64,000 bases of DNA, taken from Atherinomorus stipes (lineage: Eukaryota > Chordata > Actinopteri > Atheriniformes > Atherinidae). The DNA is taken from NCBI GenBank assembly GCA_023101725.1, contig JALJCO010001235.1, forward strand, positions 178,501 to 242,500, read 5' to 3'. The notes beneath the pieces were generated by a model. The model saw nothing but the letters and a program-made list of their open reading frames with translations, made no database searches and was not told the DNA's origin. A program made the translations under genes and the position numbers. How positions within the stretch are numbered: the stretch's first letter is position 1; every line of letters begins with the position of its first letter. This document shows positions 47,265 through 57,577 of the stretch, in pieces.

Positions 47265-48544
47265 GGCCCCGTCCCAATACCTGCACTTCCACCCTTGCGC
47301 CCCTAGAATGCGCGCTCCCGTTGAGGGGTTGAAGTGCGTAGTGTGTCCCAATTCTCCAGGGCTGCTCGAGGGCGGAAGTCCGTCACGCCCCTTTTGTGCA
47401 GTCAATCCACACTTCAGTGAAGTCCGCATCCATGCAGACTTCACCGAAGCATATTGCCCATAAGTCATTGCTGCATGTGACGTTTTGGACCATAAAGGCG
47501 GAACATGTCCATGTTTGGTGATGAGCTCCTGCCTGTGGTGAAAAAATGCCATTTCAGATGTAAACATTGAAATATTTAATCTTTTATGCTGTAGGTGAAA
47601 TAATTACTGAAGTTTGCCATGTTAATTTGAAATATACTTTTAATATTAAAATTCAAAGCATTTGAACAATGAAAGTTATCAGTTTACTGATAAAAGTAGC
47701 TAAATTATTATTTTATTTAAAAACTTTATTTACACAGGTAAGTCCAGTCGAGACGCAGCGTCTTTAACAAGGGAAACCTGTTTACCTGACATAGTTTAGT
47801 TTATTATGGATCCCCATTAGTCTTCACCAGTGAGGAATATTCTTCCTGGGGTCCAGGTCAACATAAATTTTGAACATACGATCAACAAAAACAGGTAAAC
47901 AAAATTAAAATATAATACTAAGCAAACATTTTAAAAGGAAACAGCAAAAAAATAAAATACCAAAGCATCTATTTACAATGAAATTAATAATAGAATAATT
48001 ATGTAGCCATACTTCTGTAAGCCTCACAACTCATGTGATTAATACAGGTCTCAGTTCCCAATGTAACTCAAAGAACTTATACATGTTTTTACGGACATGT
48101 GGACATTTATGGACATTCTATGCTAACGATAACAGTCACAGAGCGACAATTTAATCATTATTATACATTTGTTCAGAATGTAACAGTTATTTAACCTGTA
48201 CTGGGGAAATTCTACAGCCATCTTACAGAAATTAGTTCAGTAATTCATTTATTTATGAATCAAACTTGTGTGGATTTCATAACATCTATTTTACAAGAAC
48301 AGATGAAATGAACTTTATTCAGTTTATGTTTAAAAAATGACGCCTCTTCACCAGGAACAGAGATGAAGCTGAGTTTGGCAGCAATGACATGAAATGACGC
48401 GGTTCAAAATGGAGGAACCATCACCGTCCCAATTCTGCCTTTTTCCCGCACTAACCTGCACACTCCAACCCTTAATGTGCACTTCTGCCAAGTGCGCACT
48501 TCATACAAGGGTGTAGGGTTTAGGGTGGGTATTGGGACGGGGCC
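47265..48544. mobile_element. Miniature element, GGCCCCGTCCCAAT ends (copy 2)
   Basis: Ends GGCCCCGTCCCAATACC and GGTATTGGGACGGGGCC. Shares its left 200 bp with the short relative at 1528-1753 (reverse complement). Enlarged by a LINE-tail-type repeat at about 47630-48090. Confidence 0.8.
47630..48090 (+). repeat. Retroelement-tail repeat, copy 1
   Basis: Direct repeat of 60222-60660, sharing AATATTAAAATTCAAAGCAT, AGGTAAGTCCAGTCGAGA and GGATCCCCATTAGT. The last two are typical of LINE-type 3' tails. Confidence 0.7.
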
Positions 48545-48549
48545 TTGGA

Positions 48550-49106
48550 CTGGCTCTGCAATTTGGGCGCAGCGCAACGCAGAGGCCATACGTCAACGGA
48601 GCAGCACGGAGCATGTGGACTGCAGCTCATTAAATAACATAGCAACGTGTTTGCTGCGTCGTGCGCAGTGGAACGGAACGGAGCGGACCGGAGTATGTGG
48701 TATCTGGGGGTTAAGAGTCACTCTGAAAACGGTTGTTCAGGTCTACAGTCAGGTCAGGAGGTTGCAGATGTGCCAGCTGCCGGCACACTCGTGTTCATAG
48801 AAATACACAGTTGTGGCATGCGTTGACTTCAATGTAAAAGCGGTCATGTGACTCACGGAGAACGCCACGCAAACCCCGCGCTGTCATATATTACTGCAGA
48901 ACACAGCAGTAATCAGATTACTGACAGTAAAAACTAAATAAACATCAGTGCTGCAGACATGCTGGTCACTGAATGTTCTCGGAAACAGAAGATTATGTTT
49001 TGCATTTTTGCTGTTTTATCTTACTGTTTTTAATGTTTTATCTGGTTTTATAGTGTCTTTGTGCGCTTTGATAAGGTGCTTTCAAATAAAATGTATGTAC
49101 CCCGAT
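48550..49106. repeat. Distal part of the Harbinger-like element with L2-like tail
   Basis: 48705-49100 is the reverse complement of 59142-59590. It ends in an L2-type tail (TGATAAGGTGCTTTCAAATA). Confidence 0.7.
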
Positions 49107-49246
49107 ATTGTTGCAAGCCCAAGACTAGGAAAAGATTGCCTTAAATCAGCGTAGATTACCATCTCAAATTTAATGATCGAGGGGGAGTCAGGGGCGCGCC
49201 CTGACTCCAGTAAAACTCCTGAGATTTACTAGACTTCCAGTCTTAA

Positions 49247-49912
49247 AGGGACTTGAGGCAAGATTAAGAAACGAAACTTGCGACTGCCGCTTCAGGTAAC
49301 TGCAGCCACGAGCCAAGCTGTCACAGGAGCGTGCACAAACTGACGCTCTAATGTTGTTTGCTCACCATTTCCTCAGTAGTTAAACTTTTTAGTGTCTTTC
49401 AGTTGATCTGGATTGTTTGCTGACGGCAGAATAATCCATAACGATCGCTACAGTGTTTGAATTTACCGCGACCGGCTTCGTCCTATATCAAAACAGCGGA
49501 TGTAGCGTCATGTGACGTCACGTCCGCATTGCAGAGCTGGAAAACTATAATGTTGTTAACTAAGCTTTTTCTTCGTAGTTACAATTTTTAGTGGTTTTTC
49601 AGTTGATCTAGATCGTATTCTGACGGCAGAATAATCCATAACTATCGCTTACAGTGTTTTTATGTAACGCGACCGTCTTTTTCCTGCATCAAAACTGCGG
49701 ATGTAGCGTCATTTGATGTCACGTCCGCAGGGCAGTGCGGGAAATTCGGACACCGAATTGCAGCGCATTTTGCAGCACACAGCCTGTTCAAGGCAACGGA
49801 GAGAAACATGGGTGGATACGTTATTTTTGGTATTTAGCGCTTCATCACCCTTTAGTATGAAAAAAAGGGACATTCATGTTTGGTTTTTTTCAAAATCCTG
49901 CCTCAAGTCCCT
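49247..49912. mobile_element. TTAA element in the right arm of the Harbinger-like element
   Basis: Ends AGGGACTTGAGGCAAG and CTGCCTCAAGTCCCT, TTAA at 49243-49246 and 49913-49916. The left arm of the host shows the empty site GCAGACTTAAGACTGG. The interior has a 200-bp tandem duplication (AGTTGATCT at 49401 and 49601; CGGATGTAGCGTCAT in both). Confidence 0.92.
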
Positions 49913-49993
49913 TTAAGTCTGCGACGGTGAAAATCATTAGGTGTAAGTCCATCAATAATCTTTAAAAAATCATCTGATGTAAGCCTGGCATAA

Positions 49994-50391
49994 GGGAGTT
50001 CTGCTTCCTGACTGGCGCCACCTGTGCCAATTACCCTCACTCTGCTCACCTGTTTCTGCTGCTATTTAAGCCTCCTCTGCTCATCCTCCAGTGCTAGATT
50101 GTCCCCGTTACAGCGATCTAGCGTCCTTTTTTGAACCTTGCCCTTGGACCATAGTTTTTCTGCCCGCCCAGACATGAACTTCGCCTGTCTTGGACCCTGA
50201 CCTTTTGCCTTTCCCCCCTGGATTCCTGCCCTGGACTTCTGCCTGCCCAGCCATTGACCTCGCCTTGTTTTTGCCTTACCCCTTCCCCGGATTTTTTCAT
50301 CATTGCCTTTAAAGCCTCTCCCCATCTCTTCCCCCACTCCCTTGAAAATAAATCTTAACGTTACCTGTGCTGGTTTTGTTCTTCTTTAAGT
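49994..50391 (+). mobile_element. LTR-like relic, left part
   Basis: CTATTTAAGCC TATA-like box near 50063 and GAAAATAAATC polyadenylation-like motif near 50344, C-rich between them. It resumes at 51855 with TTTCCTGCCCCCTGACAG. Style of a fish solo LTR or non-autonomous retroelement; no partner seen. Confidence 0.35.
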
Positions 50392-50869
50392 CCAGGGGTC
50401 TGTTGCACGAAGCAGGTTCAACAAACTCCGAGAGTAACTCTGAACTCTGAGTTGACCTACTCGGAGATTGGAAACTCTGAGTTTTCAGTCCCATAACAGC
50501 TGATTTGAGTTGGTTTAATCAACTCAGAGTAGTTCGACCCGGGGTTTTAACCCGGCACTACCAAGATAAAAAGCCAACATCAATTGAGCACAGATTCGAC
50601 GAGTCACCATGGTAACGTAGACGCGAGGGCGGGGCTGCGCTCGCCATTGAATGGAGATATAACTTTTAAAGCCTCATATGGCGAGTTTAAACTGCTGCCG
50701 CTGCTGCAAGCAAAAAAAGAAAAAAAAAAGAAAGAAAGAAAGACGGGAGAAGATTTAAGTTCAAATGCTGTCCTTTACAATCACAACGATGTTGTAGAGA
50801 ACTGTTTAATGGTAACGCGACAGTCTCGTATAATTTCACTATGATTCCAGGTGACTGAATATGAATATC

Positions 50870-50937
50870 TGGTTGGTCTAATGGTCTGCGCGCTTGCCTG
50901 CCACTTGAAGGGGGGTGTTCGAATCAAGCTTTGTACT
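50870..50937 (+). ncRNA. tRNA-like sequence (degenerate)
   Basis: TTGGTCTAATGG resembles an A box and TGTTCGAATCA a B box. The middle reads TTGCCTGCCAC as in tRNA-Gly-GCC. The acceptor stem does not pair, so it is a tRNA-derived relic rather than a gene. Confidence 0.45.
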
Positions 50938-51145
50938 TTTACCACAGTCTTTTTATTTATTTAACTTGAGTGAAATCCCTCAGGGAGAAGCGCTCTTGTC
51001 GGCAGCATTAAGATTAAATATAACCGTCGCATTTCTCAAATGCCCTGCGTCTACAATGAAAGAAATAAAAATCTATTTGCGAAAAAATGCAGGGTAGTAG
51101 ACAATATGCTTCGAGAGAAAAGCGTATGGCAACATAAAAAAAAAA

Positions 51146-51212
51146 GCCACAACAAGAATTGAACCGCAGTTGCCTGCGTGGCAAACGAACGCTTTATCCA
51201 TTTAGCCAGAAC
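51146..51212 (-). ncRNA. tRNA-like sequence on the opposite strand (degenerate)
   Basis: On the minus strand, TGGCTAAATGGATAAAGCG (A-box-like) and CGGTTCAATTC (B-box-like) at tRNA spacing. Amino-acid identity cannot be assigned; pairing is incomplete. Confidence 0.45.
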
Positions 51213-51854
51213 CAGAGACAGCTGGATGGTCAAATGATCATGTTAAATCATCTCTTGTAAACGGAGAGACAGGACCTCCAATTATCACGGTGGTGATATT
51301 ATAAATGTACCGACGGATCAGCTCGTGTATGTAGATAACTGACCGTGATGTGTAACTGTAACGTCAGAAATGACAACTGTCGGGAAATTAAACTTCTATC
51401 CGTGGTCTGATAATGATCTGTGAATATTTAACCCTTCATGCAGCATCTTAATCCATAAAATCCTCATCAAAATATAAGGATGTAACCTACCGACTCTGAT
51501 TTATTTTTTAACATGTTTTATTTAAGACGGCAGCAGCCAAAACTCACCGCTGACTTAATGAATGAATGAGGAAAGGAAACGGCGAGTGTGACTAAAAGTG
51601 GGTGGAGATAGTGAGAAACTCAAGGTTTCTCCACACTAACCTGCTCCCGACCAGGTTAGTTTCAGAGAGTCTGTTACCATGGTAACTGACCGAGGGTTTA
51701 AGTTACCCCTCTTCGTGCAACAGGCTAGAGTTACTCCTCTTTCCCTGGGTTGAGTTACCTACCTTTGTGTTACGAAAAACTCAGAGTTTCCCGAATTTCG
51801 GGGTAAAACAACTCAGGGTTTTCATTAAACCTGCTTTGTGCAACAGACCCCAGG

Positions 51855-52075
51855 TTTCCTGCCCCCTGACAGTCGGAGCCTTCTTTTAACATTGGAGGAA
51901 AAAAATAGCTGTGCCGAGGCATTACTGAGGCATGGCCACAAAATGTTACTTCCCCAATCACTTTGATTCGAAAGTTGATACTTGTAAATTATCATAAACA
52001 TAATTAAGAAGGAAAACCCATTTTTTTGCCTTTACTTTCTGACATTTACATGCCCTGAATATTTTCATCTTTGAC
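51855..52075. other. End of LTR-like relic, then no feature
   Basis: CCCCCTGACAGTCGG may be the end of the relic begun at 49994. The remainder is unassigned. Confidence 0.35.
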
Positions 52076-52827
52076 ATTGGGAACTCAGTAACTTTTTTTA
52101 CCTCAATAAATGCTTTTCGGAATCCGCGTGGGGCTAAACAAAGTGTTTACGGAGCGATTCGATGTTTCCCCCCCTCCCGCCGGGGCCTCTGGCCTGCGAG
52201 CAGCTCTATGCAACTTTTTTCCTGCGCCGACCCGAGCAGAACTTGCAACAACAGAAACCGCTGTACGGTACTCAGGTCCCCTATCTACGGAGCTGCTTCC
52301 AGCTCTGATTTGAACCAGACTACCAGCGCTAATTCGAAGAAAACATTTCTTTAGCTTCACACCACCTAAACACGGCTCCTGGCTCTCATAACCAACTCTT
52401 TGCTGGACCAGAGTGATTCACGTAGCTTGTGCTGCCTGGACGCCGGGTGAAGCATCACTGCTTCAGGCTCAATAATCACTTGTCACGTCCGCAAAAAGTA
52501 AATAAAAGTTCGTATTCTTACCCGCTACCCGCCAACACCAGAGAAAAATATAATCCACGGCATATTTGCCCGCAAATCGCGGGAAAACGTCCCGTTTCAG
52601 AGGAGACAGGTCTTTGCTTTGAGCAGAGGGAGACGAGGTGCTGCTACCAACGCAGCAAAGTAGCATCAACAAGCTAGAAAAAGCTTAGAAATATATCCAG
52701 GAATCAAAATAGAAGAAAGACAGGTAGAGAAGCCGTCTGTGTGCTGTGGGGTGTAAGGGGGGGTTGAACACGACAGTGAAAGGACGCCACTAGGGGGAGC
52801 CCCGAGCTGAAGTTACTGAGTTCTGCT
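52076..52827. mobile_element. TTAA element, first of a side-by-side pair
   Basis: Left end decayed (GGGAACTCAGTAAC), right end GTTACTGAGTTCTGCT followed by TTAA at 52828-52831. It closely matches 52888-53636 in the same orientation. Non-coding. Confidence 0.8.
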
Positions 52828-52887
52828 TTAAAGATCAAACTTAAAACCTGATTTACTGTCTGCAGCAGTTTGACTTTCTAAACTTAA

Positions 52888-53636
52888 AGGGGACACTCAG
52901 TAACTTTTTTACCTCAATAAATGCTTTTTGGAATCCCCGTGGGGCTAAACAAAGTGTTTACGGAGCGATTCAATGTTTCCCCCCCTCCCGCCGGGGCCTC
53001 TGGCCTGCGAGCAGCTAAAAACAACTTTGTCTGCGCCGACCCAAGCAGAACTTGCGACAACAGAAACCGCTGTATGGTACTCAGGTCCCCTATCTACCGA
53101 GCTGCTTCCAGCTCTGATTAGAACCAGACTACCAGCGCTAATTCGAAGAAAACATTTCTTTAGCTTCACACCACCTAAACACGGCTCCTGGCTCTCATAA
53201 CCAACTCTTTGCTGGACCAGAGTGATTCACGTAGCTTGCGCTGCCTGGGCGCCGGGTGAAGCATCACTGCTTCAGGCTCAATAATCACTTGTCACGTCCG
53301 CAAAAAGTAAATAAAAGTTCGCATTCTTACCTGCTACCCGCCAACACCAGAGAAAAATATAATCCACGGCATATTTACCCGCAAATCGGGAGTAAAACGT
53401 CCCGTTTCAGAAAATACAGGACTTTGCTTTGAGCAGAGGGAGACAAGGTGCTGCTACCAACGTAGCAACGTAGCATCAACAAGCTAGAAAAAGCTTAGAA
53501 ATATATCCAGCGATCAAAATAGAGGAAAGACAGGTAGAGAAGCCGTCTGTGTGCTGTGGGGGTGTAAGGGGGGTTGAACACGACAGTGAAAGGACGCCAC
53601 TAGGGGGAGCCCGAGCTGAAGTTACTGAGTTCTGCT
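52888..53636. mobile_element. TTAA element, second of the pair
   Basis: Ends AGGGGACACTCAGTAAC and GTTACTGAGTTCTGCT with TTAA at 52884-52887 and 53637-53640. It differs from the first copy by scattered substitutions and small indels. A 52-bp spacer separates the two. Confidence 0.88.
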
Positions 53637-53852
53637 TTAACATCCATCTTTTGTTCTTCAGATAAGATTAAAATAATCTTTAAAGTGTAAAAATGATTTT
53701 TTAAAAATGTCTCCTACAGGAGCTTGTTGTTCAGCTCAACAGCAGCTGTTAAATTTTTTATTCTGAAGTCTGTCAGAACATCACACAAAGCTGAAGTTCC
53801 TCTTAAGAAGATCCAAAATAACAGCTTGGGTTACTGAGGCTCCACAACAGTA

Positions 53853-54448
53853 GCTGCGTTTACATGGACCCAAATAGACCGATTGCTTTCGGTTTAAAAG
53901 CTCTTTCGGAATGAAAAGCGCAGAACCGAATGAATTTTCTTTCGGTTTCAGGGGGTAGAATATTCCTTTCCCCAAACCGAAAGTGGGATCATGTAAACAC
54001 TGAATTGGAAAGTTGTGAGGTTGCGCTCTTACAGCGCATGCTTCGACGAGACGTCAACGTGAAACAAGTGACGTTTCCTCATTTTGACAGATGGCTGTGA
54101 ACGACGTCATTCCCTGGACAGCGAGAAAGTTTGTTTTTAACTCAAACTCTCTCTACAGCTTTTCCTCTTGGTTGTTCCCAGTAGGAGCTCATGAGGATCA
54201 GCTGCTGCTTCATTAAAGTCCTGCAGAAACCACGACTGTGACGATCAGCTGTTTGTAGACCTCCGTCTTTAATAAATATCGTGATTTACATCATTCTGCG
54301 CATGTCAGGCAGGATTATTCTGAATGAATATTGGCGCATGTACACGCCAGATCCGAATGTATTAGTTCCCATGTAAACAGCTGCCCTAAAATCCTCAATC
54401 AGAATGATTTCAACCCGAAAGGGAAAAAAGTCTCCATGTAAACGTGGC
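53853..54448. mobile_element. Inverted-repeat element, GCTGCGTTTACATGGA ends
   Basis: Left GCTGCGTTTACATGGA, right TCCATGTAAACGTGGC. Interior words such as TTCGGTTTAAAAGC recur. A second, left-truncated copy is at 63003-63614. The right end abuts a hAT-MITE start. Non-coding. Confidence 0.75.
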
Positions 54449-54542
54449 CAGTGATCACCAATCCTGGTCCTCAAGGACTGGTATCCTGCAGGTATTCCAT
54501 GTCTCACTGCTACAACACACCTGATTCAAATCAATGACTGAA
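54449..54542. mobile_element. hAT-MITE fragment, left part
   Basis: CAGTGATCACCAATCCTGGT and CCTGCAGGTATTCCATG match the family at 55973-56160. Interrupted by the palindromic element at 54545; about 15 bp may resume after it (GCAGATTTGTGCAG). Confidence 0.6.
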
Positions 54543-54544
54543 TA

Positions 54545-55667
54545 GGGGATTATCACGCTTACTGGAAGTTCCCGGATTTTGACACTTCCTCTTCCGGGCC
54601 ATGTTAACAACAGCCGTTCCTGCTCTGTTATACTGTTTAAATCGGATAAACTCCAAACATACTTAAGTTTTCATTCCAGACCGAAGTGATACTGGATCAA
54701 AAGCTGGATCAAAGCGATCGATTCGCCGCGGTGAAGGGCCGAACTTTATCATAAAACCCACGTTTGTTTGTCGCCGTAGGGCACAACACCGGCACTTCAC
54801 AGCATGCTAGCATTAGCCAGCTAGCGTTTACTGACGTGCTTAACATTGTGCGTCTTAAAACACACAAACATCTGAAAATCTGGTCTGTACCTCCCCGTTT
54901 CCAGTGGAACAACTGGGGACTGCCAAGAAAGGAGACGCTTTCAGATGCTTGTGTGTTTTCAGCCGCACAAAGTTAGGCACGTTATCGAGCTGGCTAATGC
55001 TAACCTGCTAACACAACTGCGCAGTCTGCCGGCCACAAACAAACGTGTGTCGTTTTATTATAAAGTTCGGCCCTTCACCGCAGCGAATCGGTCGCTTTGA
55101 TTCACTTCTTCCTTAGCATCACTTCAGTCTGGAATGAAAACTTGGCATTGGCGTTTATCCGATTAACAAAGTTTAACAGAGTAGTAGTCGGCGGACTACT
55201 GTTAGCAGGTTAGCATTAGCCAGCTTGATGACGTGCCTAACTTTGTGCGGCTGAAAACACACAAGCATCTGAAAGCGTCTCCTTTCTTGGCCGTCCCCAG
55301 TTGTTCCACTGGAAACGGGGGGTACAGACCCGATTTTCAGATGTTTGTGTGTTTTAAGACGCACAATGTTAAGCACGTCAGTAAACGCTAGCTGGCTAAT
55401 GCTAGCATGCTGTGAAGTGCCGGTGTTGTGCCCCACCGGCGACAAACAAACGTGTGTTTTATTATAAAGTTCGGCCATTCACCGCGGGGAATCGATCGCT
55501 TTGATCCACTTCTTCCTTAGCATCACTTCAGTCTGGAATGAAAACTTGAGTATGTTTGGAGTTTATCCGATTTAAACAGTATAACAGAGCAGGAACGGCT
55601 GTCGTTAACATGGCCTGGAAGAGGAAGTGTCCAAATCCGGGAACTTCCGGTAAGTGTGATAATCCCC
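54545..55667. mobile_element. Compound palindromic element with TA flanks
   Basis: Ends GGGGATTATCAC and GTGATAATCCCC with TA at 54543-54544 and 55668-55669. Besides the outer arms, an internal module (AAAGTTCGGCCCTTCACCGC) occurs three times: once on the left and twice inverted (about 55060 and 55468). A second module (CAGATGCTTGTGTGTTTTCA) is also mirrored. The element is therefore several inverted repeats in series. Non-coding. Confidence 0.8.
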
Positions 55668-55732
55668 TATAGCAGATTTGTGCAGTGAGTGCTGTGATTG
55701 GGTACAAATGGCTCAGCCGTTCACAAGCAAAG

Positions 55733-56819
55733 ATGGGGCGAGGATCACCACATTGTGAACAACTGCATTTAATGAAATAGTCCATCAGTTTAAGAACAAT
55801 GTTTATCAGCATTCAGTTGCAGGAATTTAGGGACTCCATAATCATCAGAAGATTCAGAGAATGTGGAAAACTTTCTACACTGAAGCAGCAAGGCTAAAAA
55901 CCAACACTGAATGCCCATGAAGTTCAATCCTTCAGGCAGCGCTGCATTAAAAACCAACATCATTGTGTAAAGCAGGGATCACCAATTCTGGTCCTCGAGG
56001 GCCAGTGTCCTGCAGGTATTATGAGCTGCCCTGCTGCAACACGCCTTGTGACGTGTAAGTTTGCTAATTACCCACTGATTGGAGTCAGGTGTGTTGCAGC
56101 AAGGGAGCTCCTAATCCCTGCAGGACACCGGCCCTCGAGGACCGGAATTGGTGATCCCTGGTGTAAAGGATCTTACTGTGTGGGCTCAGGAACACTTCAG
56201 AAAACCATCGTCAGTGAAAACATCATCGCTACATCTACATGTGCAAGTTAAAACTCTACCATGCAAAGCCATAGTCACACATCACGAATATTCAGAAACA
56301 CTGCTGCCTTCTCTGGGCCCCAGCTCATCTGAAATGGACAGACACAAAGTGGAAAGGTGTTCTGTGGTCTGACTCTGAGTCCACATTTTTAGTAGTTTCT
56401 GGAAGTCATGTATGTTGTGGTTGGGGTGGGGTGTCATTGCATGGGACGCTTACACATCTGATGACATCATCAAGTTGGGAACAACACATGCTGCTATCCC
56501 AGCAATGTCTTTTTCAGGGACGTCTCTGCTTATTCCAGCCAGACGATGCTGAGCCACATTCTGTAGGTGTTCCAGCAGTGTGGCTTTGTAGAAAAAGAGT
56601 TTGGGTACTAGACTGGCCTGCCTGCAGTCCAGATCTGTCGCTCAGTGAAAATGTTTGATGTATTATTAAGTGTAAAATACAACAACAGAAGCCCCAGACT
56701 GTTGAACAACTGAAGTCATACATCCAGCAATGGAAAAGAAAGTGTCAACATTAGTGTCCTCAGATCCCAAACACTTTCTGAGTGTTGTTAGAAGGAAAGG
56801 TGATGTTACACAATGGTAA
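55733..56819 (+). pseudogene. Tc1-like transposase pseudogene (copy 5)
   Basis: Starts MGRGSPHCEQLHLMK-like, with FRECGKLSTLKQQG in the DNA-binding part. Later pieces read WALRSSPA-like and GRLCLFQPDDAEPHSV (second-Asp region, QQDNAKPHS-like, altered), then LDWPACSPDLSLSENV (Glu region kept) and a tail ending with GDVTQW then TAA. Much of the central block, including most of the first-Asp region, is deleted or scrambled, and a MITE splits it at 55973. Old, inactive. Confidence 0.82.
55973..56160. mobile_element. hAT-MITE with perfect 8-bp TSD
   Basis: Ends CAGGGATCACCAATTCTGGT and GGAATTGGTGATCCCTG. GTGTAAAG is duplicated exactly at 55965-55972 and 56161-56168. Arms CTCGAGGGCC...CCTGCAGG are inverted. 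188 bp. Confidence 0.95.
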
Positions 56820-57025
56820 AACACACCCTGTCCCATCTTTACTGGTACGTGTTGTAGGCATCAAATTTAAAACAAGTGAATATTTACACAAAAACAATAA
56901 AGTTAATCAGTGTAAATATTAAATATCTTGTCTTGTACTGGTTGAAGAGGATTTGCTAATCATTGTATTCTGTTTTCATTTACATTTTACACAATGTCCC
57001 AACTTCATTGGAATTAGGGTTTGTA

Positions 57026-57228
57026 AACTATCATGTATCTAAATCATGTCTGACTCCTTCTCTGTTACTCTGCTAGACCTAGATCTTATTGTCATAATCT
57101 ACATTTATAAACTGAGTAAAAATGAGAACAAAACTAAATTATTTGGAACTTCTGTAAAAACACGTCAGCTTTGAACTGGTTTAACTCATCGGTTTCTCAG
57201 GAATCAGGAATAAATATGCGGCGCTTAC
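57026..57228. other. Intron 1 next to exon 1
   Basis: Spacer between Tc1 copy 5 and the exon 1 donor; no further exon seen. Confidence 0.4.
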
Positions 57229-57577
57229 CTGAGATGAGACGGAAAATGTTCACAATATTGGTGCTACAGAAGTAAATCCTGCTGTCCTCTTCTGTCACGT
57301 TTTTGATCATGAGTTTGTTACCCTGGATTAAATATTTGGTTTCAAACTCAGGAGAATGATACGTGGATGATGTTGAAGAGAAACTGCGTCCAATGTTTAC
57401 TTTAAGATGACTGTGGATAATCATGTACCAGAACACGTCTTCATCTTTGATGCTGCAGGTTAAAGTCACATCTTTTCCCAGCTCTCCTCTGACCTCCGCC
57501 ACATTCTCAGCTTCTACACAGACCAGAACCATCATCATCATCATCATCATCCTCATATCCATGATCATGTTCAGCAT
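57229..57577 (-). CDS. IgSF receptor exon 1: signal peptide and V-set domain
   Basis: First coding exon of a type I membrane receptor of the immunoglobulin superfamily, probably a cell-surface immune receptor; the ligand is unknown. Residues 1-23 form a signal peptide with a seven-Met run, followed by VLVCVEA. The V-set domain follows: B-strand cysteine in DVTLTC (Cys41), core Trp in FWYM (Trp50), and DSRIYFC giving Cys104. N93-V-T is an N-glycosylation site. The usual FGxGT G-strand motif is not evident after Cys104. The exon ends phase 1 at ISG with a good donor, reading gtaagc on the minus strand. The start is the first Met of the open frame; no acceptor was seen upstream, so signal peptide and V domain seem to share one exon, whereas many fish receptors split them. 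Family membership is inferred from motifs, and no orthologue name is claimed. Confidence 0.72.
57530..57550 (-). repeat. (ATG)7 microsatellite coding the Met run of the signal peptide
   Basis: Seven CAT units on the plus strand are read as seven Met codons (residues 10-16) in the IgSF signal peptide. Unit-length changes would alter the hydrophobic core of the signal without shifting frame. Confidence 0.85.

Larger units (their letters stand above)
43610..49990 (+). mobile_element. Harbinger-like element, heavily nested
   Basis: Ends TGCCAGGCTTACA and TGTAAGCCTGGCA, with TAA on both sides (43607-43609, 49991-49993), fitting the 3-bp TWA duplication of PIF/Harbinger elements. The inverted arms (ACTTCCAGTCTTAA, GATGGTAATCTACGCTGATT and complements) continue through GTCTTGGGCTTGC. 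The left arm is split by a TA-flanked element, the right arm by a TTAA element. The interior holds a coding-like piece shared with a second copy at 58975-60219. Confidence 0.75.
50397..51849. mobile_element. Inverted-repeat element with two tRNA-like segments and 5-bp TSD
   Basis: Ends GGTCTGTTGCACGAAGCAGG and CCTGCTTTGTGCAACAGACC. Flanking CCAGG at 50392-50396 and 51850-51854 restores a plausible continuous host (TTTAAGT CCAGG TTTCC). Arms contain repeated AACTCTGAGTT words. The interior has tRNA-like stretches on opposite strands and no clear transposase. Superfamily unassigned. Confidence 0.8.
55683..57025 (+). mobile_element. Tc1-like element (copy 5), 5' truncated
   Basis: The right TIR ends CAATGTCCCAACTTCATTGG-AATTAGGGTTTGTA. 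The left TIR is missing; sequence begins near GTGATTGGGTACAAATGG. Carries a badly decayed transposase and a hAT-MITE insertion. Confidence 0.82.

Noticed and set aside
50062..50337. Gly/Lys-rich minus-strand frame
   Set aside because: It is the complement of a C-rich LTR-like region; composition explains it and no domain is visible.
50870..51212. Two functional tRNA genes
   Set aside because: Box motifs are present but acceptor stems do not pair, and both lie inside a mobile element.
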